Assembly: GCA_945860375.1 (NCBI GenBank)
Contig: CAMAQR010000018.1
Span: 1 to 64,000 of the forward strand
Direction: 5' to 3'
Length of the DNA: 64,000 nucleotides
Source: Pseudorhodobacter antarcticus
GTDB taxonomy: Bacteria > Pseudomonadota > Alphaproteobacteria > Rhodobacterales > Rhodobacteraceae
Shown: piece after piece, positions 15,545 to 24,723 of the stretch
Numbering within the stretch: position 1 is the first letter of the stretch
Layout: each line of letters begins with the position of its first letter
Made by a program: the position numbers and the translations under genes
Notes under the pieces: model-generated
Database searches by the model: none
What the model saw: the letters and a program-made list of their open reading frames with translations, nothing else
What the model was told of the DNA's origin: nothing

Positions 15545-17600
15545 CGGCGCGGCCTTCCACCAGCCAAGCGCCCACGGCCAAGCCCGCCGCCAACGCCAGC
15601 AACAGCCAAACCGGAAACAGCGCCGCCACCCGCAGATCTTCGGTGACAAAAGCGCCGCGCGGGGTGATGCCGATCCAGCCGCGACCCGCAGCGGGCCGCC
15701 CTTCGCGCACCAGTCGCAGCGACGGAGTACCCTCTTCAAGCCGCAAAATGCCGCCCTGCAGCGGGGCCACAATCGGGGCCAGCCCGTCGGCGGTGGCGAT
15801 GGTTTCGGTGTATTCGCGCGGCGCTGATGGCCCCACCGCCACCACCCGCACCAGATCGCCCTGCGTCAGCCGATACAGCCCCATCTCCGGCGCTTGCCAG
15901 TCCAGCCCATAGCGCCCCGGCGACAGTTCCGGCATCGCCAGCGCGGTGGCGGTGCCATCCGGCGCGGTGATGGTCAGATCGCCCGGCGGCACTTCGGCCA
16001 AGGACCGGCGGGTGATCGTCAGCACGTCAGCGCGGGCGGTGGCGGTCAGCGATTCCTCCTCCAGCTCCGGCTCTTTCAACATCCAATGCGCCAGCCGCCG
16101 CAACAGTTCCAATTGCGGCCCGCCGCCTTCATAGCCGCGCCCCCACAGCCAAGCCTGATCTGACGCCAGCACCGCCACGCGCCCCTGTTCCACCCGGTCC
16201 AGCACCAACAGCGGTTTGTCTTGCGGCCCCGACATCACGATTTGCCCGCGCAAGGGAATGACATCAATCAGTCGGAACCAGCGGCCCCAACCACCCTCGG
16301 GGGCTTGTTTGTCCAGACCTTCTGTCACTGGATGGCGCTGGCCCAGATCGGTCAGCTTGGGTTTGAAGCCTTCTTCAATGACCTGAGAGGTCGGCTCCAC
16401 CGGCAAAATCTCGGCCAAGGGGGACCGCCACAGGCTGTCCACCGCGCCAAACTCTGGGCCAGCGGCGACCAGAACCGTGCCGCCGTCTTTGACATATTGC
16501 ACAACGTTATCAATGTATTCCATCGGCAGGATGCCGCGCATGCGGTAGCGGTCAAAGATGATCAGATCAAATTCATTGATCTTTTCCACGAACAATTCCC
16601 GCGTCGGAAAGGCGATCAGTGACAGTTCATCCACCGGGACGCCGTCCTGCTTTTCCGGCGGGCGCAGGATGGTGAAATGCACAAGGTCCACCGAGGGATC
16701 GGATTTCAACAAGTTGCGCCAGACGCGTTCGCCCGCGTGCGGCTCGCCGGACACCAAAAGCACGCGCAAACGGTCACGCACGCCGTTGATCTGCACCACA
16801 GCGGCGTTGTTGCGGTCGGTCAATTCTCCGGCCACCCCGTCGACTGCAAATTGCAGCACATTCATCCCGGCATGGGGCAGGCGCACAGGCAGTTCCAGAT
16901 CCTCGTTCACCGGCACCGCAAAGGTGATCGGTGCGTCGGCGTCGACGGTGATGGTCAGATCAACCTGACCCGATTGGCCCGCAGGCGGAGCACCCTGATC
17001 CTCCACCCGCAGTTTCAGAATGAACTCCTCACCCAGAATCGCAAAGGCCGGCGCGTCGGTGATGACCAGACGGCGGTCCCAATCTGAGGCGCGCCCGGTC
17101 AGGAGCACATGCAGCGGTGCGGGCAGGGCAGGGGCCAACCCCAGATCATGCACTTGCCCATCGGTCAGCAGGATCGTGCCCGCGATGCGCGCGCGGGGTT
17201 CTTCGGCCATCGCTTCGGCCAGCGTGGTCATGGCCAAGGTGCCCGCGTCTTCGGGGCCATCACCAAAGGGCACGATGCGCAGTTCGGTGTTGTCCAGTGC
17301 CGCCACCTCGGCCTTGATTGCGTCAACCGCCTGGGTGGTTTGGGCGGAACGGTCTGACAGCCCCTGACTGGCGCTTTCGTCAACCACCAAAATTACGATA
17401 TCTGACAGGGGCTTGCGGTCTTCTTCCTGCAAGGCCGGGTTCAGCAATGCCAGACCCAGCACCGCCATCGCCACACCGCGCAAGGGCCAGCCGCGCAACC
17501 CGCGCCACAGCGCAAAGGCCACCAGCACGGCGGCCATGGCAAACAGCGCCCAGATCACCGGAAGCGGCAACAGCGGGTCAAAGACAAGGCTGCGGTTCAT
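15525..17600 (-). CDS. membrane protein with VWA-like and glutamine-amidotransferase-like regions
   Basis: A 691-residue protein. Two N-terminal membrane helices are followed by a von Willebrand A-like region beginning DIVILVVDESAS, which carries the DxSxS metal-site pattern. A middle region (about 330-480) resembles the class-I amidotransferase-like domain found next to DUF4159 proteins (VQYVKDGGTVLVAAGPEFG). A final helix is near 665-685. The family's function is unknown. It is the last gene of an operon with MoxR, DUF58 and DUF4159 genes, with a 4-base ATGA overlap. Such sets resemble Bat aerotolerance loci. Confidence 0.8.
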   Translation of the reverse strand: MNRSLVFDPLLPLPVIWALFAMAAVLVAFALWRGLRGWPLRGVAMAVLGLALLNPALQEEDRKPLSDIVILVVDESASQGLSDRSAQTTQAVDAIKAEVAALDNTELRIVPFGDGPEDAGTLAMTTLAEAMAEEPRARIAGTILLTDGQVHDLGLAPALPAPLHVLLTGRASDWDRRLVITDAPAFAILGEEFILKLRVEDQGAPPAGQSGQVDLTITVDADAPITFAVPVNEDLELPVRLPHAGMNVLQFAVDGVAGELTDRNNAAVVQINGVRDRLRVLLVSGEPHAGERVWRNLLKSDPSVDLVHFTILRPPEKQDGVPVDELSLIAFPTRELFVEKINEFDLIIFDRYRMRGILPMEYIDNVVQYVKDGGTVLVAAGPEFGAVDSLWRSPLAEILPVEPTSQVIEEGFKPKLTDLGQRHPVTEGLDKQAPEGGWGRWFRLIDVIPLRGQIVMSGPQDKPLLVLDRVEQGRVAVLASDQAWLWGRGYEGGGPQLELLRRLAHWMLKEPELEEESLTATARADVLTITRRSLAEVPPGDLTITAPDGTATALAMPELSPGRYGLDWQAPEMGLYRLTQGDLVRVVAVGPSAPREYTETIATADGLAPIVAPLQGGILRLEEGTPSLRLVREGRPAAGRGWIGITPRGAFVTEDLRVAALFPVWLLLALAAGLAVGAWLVEGRAVSRRAE

Positions 17601-20335
17601 TCCCCAAGCCTTTCCAGCAGGGCAGGCACATGCACCTGATCCGACTTATAATTCCCGGTCAGCACATGCATCATCACATTGATGCCGAACCGATAGGCAA
17701 TCTCACGCTGTTCCTCGCCGGCATAGCCGCGCCCCACCGGGAACATCTGCACGCCGGTGTCATCCACCGCCCAAGCCGCCGCCCAATCGTTGCCGCCGAT
17801 GATCACCGGCGTCACGCCATCGTTCAGCTTGCGAAACGGCATGCCTTCGGTCAGTTCGGCCTCGGGGGCCGAGGCCTCGACCCAGATCGTGCCGCCAGCA
17901 TAACGGCCCGGAAAATCCTGTAGCAGATAAAAGCTGCGGGTCAGGACATGGTCTTGCGGCACAGGTTCGATCGCCGGAATATCAAGGCCAGCGGCCAGCA
18001 GTTGCAGCATCTGGCCTTCGGGCGTGCTGCCACCGATTCCGGCCAGATCACCATCGCGGGTGTCAAACAGGATCATACCGCCGGTGCGCAAGAAGCGGTT
18101 CAGTTTGGCATAGGCCGCAGTCGAAGGCAGGGCCTGATCGGGCGTGATCGGCCAATAGAGGAAAGGGTAAAACGCCAGTTCGTCCGTTTCCAGATCCACC
18201 CCCATCGGGGTTTCGGGTTCGATCGAGGTGCGCTCCCACAGCCGTTCGCCAAGGCCGTAAAGCCCGGCCGATGCCACCCGGTCCACCTCGGCATTGCCGG
18301 TCAGCACATGCGCCAGCACGACGCCACGCATGGCCTCGAACGCCTTCATGTCGGCGGATTGCGCCTGCGCGTCTTGCGGCAGCGCCAGCAGCAGCACGAC
18401 AGCCGCCGATGCCAAACCGCCCAGCCGCCCCGACACAAACAGCGCCGCCAGCACATCCAGCGCCAGCAAGACCATCGCCCCGGCCAGCAGCAGCCCTTTC
18501 AAGGCCTGCGCTTTGACGGCCTCAATCCCTTCAATCACCGTTCCTGCAGGCCAAACGGCGGCGGTCAGCGTGGTCTCCGCGCCCACCGTATTCAGCGCCA
18601 CTTTGCGATCTGCGCTGACATAAAGCCCCGGCGGCAAACCCGGTTTGGGGCCGTCAGTCTGCGCCACAGCCAGATCGGCACCCGCAACTCCCGCCACCTC
18701 GCCTGCGTTCGCCTCGACCCCGAAGGCGTCCAGAACCCGCTCTGGGGCCCAGGTCTGGCCTGCCAGATCGGCGGCACCCGGTTGCGCGGGGCGGGTGGAT
18801 ACCGCCAGCCGCTCCAGCATCTGCACGAACAGACCCGACAGCGGCAGGGTGGACCATTCGGCGTTGGCGGTGACATGGACCAGCACTATCTGGCCATCCC
18901 CCACCGCTTTGCGCGTGACCAAAGGCGTGCCATCAACCAAGGCGGCAATGGTGCGCTGCGTCAGATCGGGGTCGGGCTGTGCCAGCACCTGCTGGCTGAC
19001 GGTCACATCGGCGGGCACCGTCAGACCGTGAAAAGGTGAGCCTTCGGCAAAGGGGGCCAGCGATTTCGGCTCGCCCCAACTCATGGCGCCACCGACCGCG
19101 CGGCCACCTTCGCGCAAGCGCACCGGCATCAGCGGGTCTTCGGCATCGCGGCTGATGTCGCTGGCGGCAAGGCGCGGCCCGGCAAAGCGCAAAAGCAACC
19201 CGCCCTTGTCGAGCCAGTCCAGCAGGCCATCGGTTTCGGGCTGCGTCAGCTTCGCCACATCGGCAAGGATGATGACATCGGGGTTGGCGGGCAAAATGTC
19301 GGACAAAGCCCCGTCCATCAGATCGGCCACGGGCTCCAACGCCTGTTGCAGGTAATGGGTGGGCGACAGCAGTTGCAGGCCTTCGCGGTCGGCATTGCTG
19401 CCGATCAGCGCGATCTTGCGGCGCTTCAGGCTGTCATCGGTCAAGGACACCGCCCCGGCGGTGCGCTGGCCCAATAGTTCAAACCGCGTGATGCGGTTGC
19501 GCAATTCGGGCGGCAGGGTCAGGGCGGTTTTGGCGGTGTCGGCACTGGGGGCAAAGGTGAATTTGCCGCGCGCCAGTTCACGGTCAATGCCCGAAGGGTC
19601 CGGCCCGCGCGCGATGATGTCCAGTTCGGCGGCCTCGGCAGTGGCCAGACGCGCCGCCGTCAACGCAATCGCACCGTCGGCAAAACCAGCGGGGCGCAAG
19701 GCGTAGATCGGGCGCGGTGATAGGAACACGGTCAGGGTGCCGCGCAGTTGCAGCGCCCTTGTGATTTCGGCCCGCCCTGCGTGGTCAAGCCCGTCGGCCA
19801 GCCAGTGGCTGTCAAAATTACCCTCGGGCAGGGCGGCGATCCAAGCGGCCATCGCTTCTGGCGACCACGGCTGCGGCAGCATCGCACCCAAGCGGCCCGA
19901 CCAAGAGGAGGCGGTCTGGAAGTCCACCGCGTCAGGCTTGGTTGCCAGTTGCACCACGGCGACAGGGCGACCCGCGCGACCTGCCTGTTCCAGCAGCGAC
20001 GTGGCTTTGTCCATCCGGCGCGGCCAGTCGCGGGCGTCGGCCCAGCCGCCATCCAGCACGATCAGCAAGGGGCCGGTGCCGGGCTGGCGGGTTTCGGGGT
20101 TCAGAACTGGCCCGGCAAAGCCGACAATCGCCGCCGCAACCGCAGCCGCGCGCAGCAGCAGCAGCCAAAGCGGGGTCTTGTCGGCCTCGCGCTCATGATC
20201 CTGAAGCCCCAGCAACAGGGCCACGCCCGGAAACCGCCGCTTGATCGGGGCAGGGGGAATGGCGCGCAGCAAAAGCCACAGGATCGGCAGGGCGATCAGG
20301 GCCAAAAGCAACAGCGGCGTGGTAAAGGCGATCAT
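17597..20335 (-). CDS. BatA-type N-terminal domain plus DUF4159 membrane protein
   Basis: A 912-residue protein. The N-terminus (about 1-85) is the two-helix Bat/aerotolerance-type region (FTTPLLLLALIALPILWLLL). A long VWA/amidotransferase-like periplasmic part follows, with further helices near 625-680. The C-terminal DUF4159 domain (about 690-905) contains DLETDELAFYPFLYWPI and GGMILFDTRDGD. Start ATG 20335 overlaps the DUF58 stop by 4 bases. No catalytic residues can be assigned. Its Bat-like context suggests a membrane assembly governed by the MoxR ATPase. Confidence 0.85.
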   Translation of the reverse strand: MIAFTTPLLLLALIALPILWLLLRAIPPAPIKRRFPGVALLLGLQDHEREADKTPLWLLLLRAAAVAAAIVGFAGPVLNPETRQPGTGPLLIVLDGGWADARDWPRRMDKATSLLEQAGRAGRPVAVVQLATKPDAVDFQTASSWSGRLGAMLPQPWSPEAMAAWIAALPEGNFDSHWLADGLDHAGRAEITRALQLRGTLTVFLSPRPIYALRPAGFADGAIALTAARLATAEAAELDIIARGPDPSGIDRELARGKFTFAPSADTAKTALTLPPELRNRITRFELLGQRTAGAVSLTDDSLKRRKIALIGSNADREGLQLLSPTHYLQQALEPVADLMDGALSDILPANPDVIILADVAKLTQPETDGLLDWLDKGGLLLRFAGPRLAASDISRDAEDPLMPVRLREGGRAVGGAMSWGEPKSLAPFAEGSPFHGLTVPADVTVSQQVLAQPDPDLTQRTIAALVDGTPLVTRKAVGDGQIVLVHVTANAEWSTLPLSGLFVQMLERLAVSTRPAQPGAADLAGQTWAPERVLDAFGVEANAGEVAGVAGADLAVAQTDGPKPGLPPGLYVSADRKVALNTVGAETTLTAAVWPAGTVIEGIEAVKAQALKGLLLAGAMVLLALDVLAALFVSGRLGGLASAAVVLLLALPQDAQAQSADMKAFEAMRGVVLAHVLTGNAEVDRVASAGLYGLGERLWERTSIEPETPMGVDLETDELAFYPFLYWPITPDQALPSTAAYAKLNRFLRTGGMILFDTRDGDLAGIGGSTPEGQMLQLLAAGLDIPAIEPVPQDHVLTRSFYLLQDFPGRYAGGTIWVEASAPEAELTEGMPFRKLNDGVTPVIIGGNDWAAAWAVDDTGVQMFPVGRGYAGEEQREIAYRFGINVMMHVLTGNYKSDQVHVPALLERLGE

Positions 20336-21201
20336 TTCCCGCCCCCCAGCGCCGCATAGGCCCACAGCAGCGCCGATTGCGCGGGCGTGGCGGTGTGGTG
20401 GCAGTGATAATGCCAGCCCATGGCGGCAGACAGCGTGGTCAAGCGGTCCTTGCGTTCGGCCAGACGGTCCAGATAGCGGCTGCGCAAATCACCGGCGTTC
20501 TGGGTTTCGTGGCGCACGGCCCCGGTCATGGATTCAAAGATGGTGCGACCATCGAAGGGGAAATCTTCCTCGGCAGGGTCCAGAACCTGCAGCAGAACGC
20601 CCTTCACGCCACGATCCGAAGCGGCGGCAAGAGCGGCCTGCAGCGGCTCCAGCCGCCCCAGAAAATCCGACAGGAACACCGCGCGGCCATGGGCCACCAT
20701 GCCATCGACAACGGGTGCGCCGTAATCCTGCGCATCCTCGGCCTCCAGCCCCGCAATCAGTTCCAACACTTGCGCGCGCCCCGGTTTCGCAGGCGTCACG
20801 CCCGCCAACCCCACCCGCTCACCGCCGCGCAACAACAGCACCGCCAAAGCCAGCGCCAGCAGACGCGCCCGGTCCAGTTTCGGCGCGCGATCCTTGGCCC
20901 CGCTGAAAGACATCGACCGCGCCTGATCGACCCAGAGCGTCACCGACTGTGCTGCCTGCCATTCACGTTCACGCACGAAATGCGCGTCGGACCGTGCCGA
21001 CCGCCGCCAATCAATGCTGCGCGCGGCGTCACCGGCATGGGCGGGGCGGTATTGCCAGAACTCATCGCCCCGACCTGCGCGCCTGCGGCCATGTTCGCCC
21101 AGCATCAGCATTGCGGCCAGGTGTTCAGCCTCGGCCAAAAGCGCTGGCAGCGATCGCCCGAGGGTTTCCGCCCTTGCGCGCAGATCGAGCGAAACTGTCA
21201 C
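20332..21201 (-). CDS. DUF58 domain protein
   Basis: A 289-residue soluble protein of the DUF58 family, usually paired with MoxR ATPases. The signature region is GRGDEFWQYRPAHAGDAARS followed by IDWRRSARSDAHFVRERE; a degenerate VWA-like fold follows (VTLWVDQARSMSF). It overlaps moxR upstream and the BatA/DUF4159 gene downstream by 4 bases each, implying co-translation. Known DUF58/MoxR pairs assist assembly or activation of metal or envelope complexes; the client here is unknown. Confidence 0.9.
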   Translation of the reverse strand: MTVSLDLRARAETLGRSLPALLAEAEHLAAMLMLGEHGRRRAGRGDEFWQYRPAHAGDAARSIDWRRSARSDAHFVREREWQAAQSVTLWVDQARSMSFSGAKDRAPKLDRARLLALALAVLLLRGGERVGLAGVTPAKPGRAQVLELIAGLEAEDAQDYGAPVVDGMVAHGRAVFLSDFLGRLEPLQAALAAASDRGVKGVLLQVLDPAEEDFPFDGRTIFESMTGAVRHETQNAGDLRSRYLDRLAERKDRLTTLSAAMGWHYHCHHTATPAQSALLWAYAALGGGK

Positions 21202-22199
21202 GCGGCCTCTTGCCCCAAAGCGCGGGTGGTGACGCGGTCAATCAACGCCGCAAGGGTTTCGCCCCGCGCCCGCGCCGCAAAGGACAGCGCCATGCGATGC
21301 ACCAGAACCGGATGCGCCATCGCCGCCACATCGGCGACGGATGGCACCAAACGCCCATCCAGCAACGCCCGCGCCCGCACCGTCAGCATCAAGGCCTGCG
21401 CCGCGCGCGGTCCCGGACCCCAGGACAGACTTGCGGCCAGATCGCGGCCCTCGGGTTCACCCGGACGGCAGGCGCGGACCAGATCGAGGATCGCCTCAAC
21501 CACCTGATCCCCAACCGGCATCCGGCGGATCACGGCTTGGGCGGCGAGCAATTCATCGGCGGTAAAGACCTGGTGGGCTGCGGATTCGGCCGCGCCCGTG
21601 GTGGCGATCAGAATGTCACGCTCAATAGCGCGGGTCGGATATTCGACATCGACCTGCAACAAAAAGCGGTCCAGCTGCGCCTCGGGCAGCGGATAGGTGC
21701 CTTCCTGTTCGATGGGGTTTTGCGTGGCCAGAACGTGGAAGGGGCGGCCCAAGGGGCGGTGCTGACCGGCAATCGACACTTCGCGTTCCTGCATCGCCTG
21801 CAACAGCGCGGACTGGGTGCGGGGGCTGGCGCGGTTGATTTCATCCGCCATCAGCAACTGGCAAAACACCGGACCTTCGAGAAAGCGGAACGCACGGCTG
21901 CCGTCAGCGGCGGTTTCCAGCACTTCCGATCCCAGAATGTCGGCGGGCATCAGATCGGGGGTGAACTGGATGCGGTTGCCTTTCAGTCCCATCACGGTCG
22001 ACAAAGTGTCCACCAACATGGTCTTGCCAAGCCCCGGCAGACCCACCAGCAGGGCATGACCGCCGCACAGCATCGCGGCCAGAACCTGATTGACCACCTT
22101 GTCTTGGCCGATGAAACGTTGGCTGATCGACGCCTTCACCTCGGCCAGCCGCGCCGCAAGGAATTCGATCTCGGCGACAAGTTGGGTGGGATCGGCCAT
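21198..22199 (-). CDS. MoxR-family AAA+ ATPase
   Basis: A 333-residue AAA+ chaperone-like ATPase. Walker A is GLPGLGKT, Walker B LLMADEINRA, sensor 1 ATQNPIEQEG, and the arginine-finger region PEAQLDRFL. Start ATG 22199 (MADPTQLV) has AGGA upstream; the frame extends further but not plausibly. It is the first gene of the four-gene operon and is divergent from the DUF1285 gene 60 bases away. Confidence 0.93.
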   Translation of the reverse strand: MADPTQLVAEIEFLAARLAEVKASISQRFIGQDKVVNQVLAAMLCGGHALLVGLPGLGKTMLVDTLSTVMGLKGNRIQFTPDLMPADILGSEVLETAADGSRAFRFLEGPVFCQLLMADEINRASPRTQSALLQAMQEREVSIAGQHRPLGRPFHVLATQNPIEQEGTYPLPEAQLDRFLLQVDVEYPTRAIERDILIATTGAAESAAHQVFTADELLAAQAVIRRMPVGDQVVEAILDLVRACRPGEPEGRDLAASLSWGPGPRAAQALMLTVRARALLDGRLVPSVADVAAMAHPVLVHRMALSFAARARGETLAALIDRVTTRALGQEAA

Positions 22200-22259
22200 G
22201 ACATTCCTCGCAAAGCGTTTATATGGGGACATATGAGCCAGTAATGGGCTTGGGCACAA

Positions 22260-22859
22260 ATGGCAAAAAGCATGGCAGGACAAATCATCGTGAAACCGGG
22301 GGCCGAGGGGCTGCTGGACTCGGTCCGCGCGGCCACCAAGAAGGGGCCGCCGCCGGTGCATCTGTGGAACCCGCCGTTTTGCGGTGACATCGACATGCGC
22401 ATCGCCCGCGACGGGACATGGTTTCACGAAGGCACGCCGATTGGCCGCCCGGCCATGGTCAAGCTGTTCTCGTCGATTCTGAAGATTGAGAATGGCAAGT
22501 ATTACCTTGTCACCCCGGTTGAGAAAGTTGGCATCATTGTCGATGATGCGCCGCTGCTGGCGATTGATTTTGAGGTGACGGGGCAGGGAGACGCGCAGGT
22601 GCTGCGGTTTTTCACCAAGACCGAGGATGAAGTGGTCGCCGGTGCCGAAAATCCGATCCGGGTTGACCGCAACGCGATCACAGGCGAACCTGCGCCTTAT
22701 GTTCATGTCCGCGCCGGGCTGTGGGCGTTGATTGACCGCAAGTCGTTTTACCGGCTGACCGAATTGGGAACCCACGCAATGCAGGATGCTGAAAGCTGGT
22801 TCGGGGTCTGGTCACAGGGCCAGTTCTTCGCGATGATCCCATCGGGCGAATTGCCCTGA
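22260..22859 (+). CDS. DUF1285 domain protein
   Basis: A 199-residue protein matching DUF1285, with WNPPFCGDIDMRIARDGTWFHEG near the start (read in parts: NPPFCGDIDMRI and GTWFHEGTPIGR) and YYLVTPVEKVGI. The function is unknown. The start at 22260 could alternatively be the ATG four codons in. Its TGA stop shares a base with the hyi start. It is divergent from the MoxR operon, a neighbourhood I believe recurs in alphaproteobacteria. Confidence 0.85.
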   Translation: MAKSMAGQIIVKPGAEGLLDSVRAATKKGPPPVHLWNPPFCGDIDMRIARDGTWFHEGTPIGRPAMVKLFSSILKIENGKYYLVTPVEKVGIIVDDAPLLAIDFEVTGQGDAQVLRFFTKTEDEVVAGAENPIRVDRNAITGEPAPYVHVRAGLWALIDRKSFYRLTELGTHAMQDAESWFGVWSQGQFFAMIPSGELP

Positions 22860-23635
22860 TGCCGAAGTTCGCCGCCAACCTGACGATGCTGTTCACGGAA
22901 GTCACCAGCCTTGACCGCCCCGGCCTTGCCGCGCAAGCCGGGTTTGACGGCGCAGAAATCCTGTTCCCTTATGATCATGCGCCCAAGGATTGGGAGACCG
23001 CACTGGCCGGGATGCCCTTGGCGCTGATCAACACCCCACCGGGGGATTGGGCGGCGGGAGATCGCGGATTTGCCGCCGTGCCGGGGCAAGAAGTGCGGTT
23101 CCGCGAAGGGTTCTTGCGCGCGGCTGATCTGGCGACGCGCCTTGGCGCCGCACGGTTGCATGTGATGGCGGGCGTGGCCAAAGGGCCGCAGGCGGAACAG
23201 ACTTATGCCGACAATCTGGCTTGGGCGGTGGCGCAGGCACCCGATCAGCGGCTGTGCCTGGAGCCGTTGAACACCGATGACATGCCCGGTTATTTCCTGA
23301 ACGATTTCGATCAGGCCGGGCGGATTTTGGACGATCTGGGGCTGGCGGGCGTTGGGATCCAGTTCGACCTGTGGCATGCGGCGCGCATTCATGGCGATGC
23401 GGGCGCTGTCTGGGCGCGGCACAAGCACCGGGTCAACCACATCCAGATCGCAGGCTTTCCGACCCGCAATGAGCCGGGCGGCGGCGGGTTCGATCTGACC
23501 GGCCTGTGCGCCGAGTTGGATGGCTGCGGGTATGAGGGCTGGGTTGCCGCCGAATACCGGCCTGCACGGGCGACGGTGCACGGGCTGGCGTGGCTCGGGG
23601 CGCTGAAGGCGCGGTCGCGGATGATCGGGGATTAG
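22859..23635 (+). CDS. hyi: hydroxypyruvate isomerase-like TIM-barrel enzyme
   Basis: A 258-residue xylose-isomerase-type TIM barrel of the Hyi/OtnI group, interconverting hydroxypyruvate and tartronate semialdehyde. Metal and catalytic positions are visible in CLEPLNTDDMPGY (Glu), VGIQFDLWHA (Asp/His), HIQIAGFPTRNEPG and AAEYRP (Glu). It would link to glyoxylate metabolism, fitting glcDEF and the hydroxyacid dehydrogenase elsewhere in the window, though no glyoxylate carboligase is adjacent. It is coupled to the DUF1285 gene by a TGATG overlap. Confidence 0.85.
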   Translation: MPKFAANLTMLFTEVTSLDRPGLAAQAGFDGAEILFPYDHAPKDWETALAGMPLALINTPPGDWAAGDRGFAAVPGQEVRFREGFLRAADLATRLGAARLHVMAGVAKGPQAEQTYADNLAWAVAQAPDQRLCLEPLNTDDMPGYFLNDFDQAGRILDDLGLAGVGIQFDLWHAARIHGDAGAVWARHKHRVNHIQIAGFPTRNEPGGGGFDLTGLCAELDGCGYEGWVAAEYRPARATVHGLAWLGALKARSRMIGD

Positions 23636-23645
23636 TCTGCTGCCT

Positions 23646-23700
23646 CAGCGCCGGGGGCCAGCCCCCGGACCCCCGGGATATTTGTACCAATGTGAATGCA
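23646..23700 (+). repeat. intergenic repeat element, GGATATTT family, copy 3
   Basis: A CCGGGGG-CCAG-CCCCCGG hairpin (about 23651-23668) is followed by CCCCCGGGATATTTG and then TACCAATGTGAA. It starts 11 bases after the hyi stop and probably serves as its 3' end. The layout matches the incomplete copy at the right edge of the window. Confidence 0.65.
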
Positions 23701-23788
23701 AATTTTAGATGAATTGTCGTGAGTTCAGCCCCCTTGCCGTCAAAGAATGAGCGGTTAGAATGCCATCAGCCAATGAAGGACGCCGCCA

Positions 23789-23974
23789 ATGTCGATGAAC
23801 GCCACGCAGACCCAGACCGTCACCCATTGGAAAGTGGCTTGCGATGGTGGTGAAGGTGGTGGCGGGCACCCGCGGGTCTGGCTGACCATTCCCGAGGATA
23901 CCGGCGTTGTCACCTGTGGCTATTGCGACAAACGCTATGAGATTGATCGCGCCCACGCCCACGACGATCACTAG
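23789..23974 (+). CDS. zinc-finger (zf-CHCC) protein, NDUFS6-like
   Basis: A 61-residue protein with a CHCC zinc-binding set: [16 protein letters not shown] and [11 protein letters not shown]. This is the bacterial relative of the complex I NDUFS6 zinc domain. The function in bacteria is not settled. The TAG stop is followed in the same frame by the next gene. Confidence 0.9.
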   Translation: MSMNATQTQTVTHWKVACDGGEGGGGHPRVWLTIPEDTGVVTCGYCDKRYEIDRAHAHDDH

Positions 23975-23998
23975 GCCTCGCTGCGCTGGCCCCTGCGC

Positions 23999-24658
23999 GT
24001 GGCTTCGGCGCTGATTGCGCTGCCTTTGACCTATTTCAGCGCGGCGACCGTGGGGGCGGTGATCCCCGGCGCGCATGCCGATCTGCCGGGCGGTACTGAA
24101 TATCTGATCGGGCTGGCGCGCGGGCCGATCCATTATGATTTCCTGATTCCGCTGTCGCCCGAAACCCGCGCGCATTTCGCCTATGCCGAGGCGGCGGGCG
24201 TGCCCATTTCCAACCCCGCCGCCGAATGGCTGGTGCTGGGATGGGGGGCGGAAGGGTTCTACACCACCGCCGGAACTTACAGCGATATCACCGCCGGGGC
24301 GGTGTTGCGCGCGGCTTGGGGAGAGCCTGCCGTGATCCGGCTGGACCTTGCGGGCAATGTGCAGGGCGTGCCGGGGCTGACCTTCATGACCCTGTCAGAG
24401 CCGCAATTTGCCGCCCTGCTGTCCGCCATCGACGCCAGCTTTCAGCAGGATCAGACTGCGACGCCGATCGCCTTGCCCTATGACGGCTTTACCCCCACCG
24501 ATGCGTTTTTCGCCGCACGGGGCGATTTCCACCTGTTCCACACCTGCAACGCTTGGGTCGGTGAAACCCTGCGCGCGGCGGGGGTGCCTTTTGGCATATG
24601 GACGCCGACGCCGCAGGCGGTGTCCTTCAGTTTTGGCTGGCATCAGCAGCCGCAGTAA
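23999..24658 (+). CDS. DUF2459/TIGR02117-like membrane-anchored protein
   Basis: A 219-residue protein. An N-terminal hydrophobic segment (SALIALPLTYFSAATVGAVIPG) precedes a domain with HYDFLIPLSP, WLVLGWGAEGFYTT, FHLFHTCNAWVGETLRAAG and SFSFGW, a pattern seen in DUF2459 proteins. His, Cys and other polar residues (HYD, HTCN) could form a catalytic site. The start is unclear: GTG 23999 lacks a ribosome site and the frame is open back to the TAG of the preceding gene, so it may depend on translational coupling. Confidence 0.75.
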   Translation: MASALIALPLTYFSAATVGAVIPGAHADLPGGTEYLIGLARGPIHYDFLIPLSPETRAHFAYAEAAGVPISNPAAEWLVLGWGAEGFYTTAGTYSDITAGAVLRAAWGEPAVIRLDLAGNVQGVPGLTFMTLSEPQFAALLSAIDASFQQDQTATPIALPYDGFTPTDAFFAARGDFHLFHTCNAWVGETLRAAGVPFGIWTPTPQAVSFSFGWHQQPQ

Positions 24659-24723
24659 GCGGAAGGGATGGAACCGCACCCCGCTTCGTGGCAATACAGA
24701 CCAAAGCGCAAAAGGGGCGGAAC

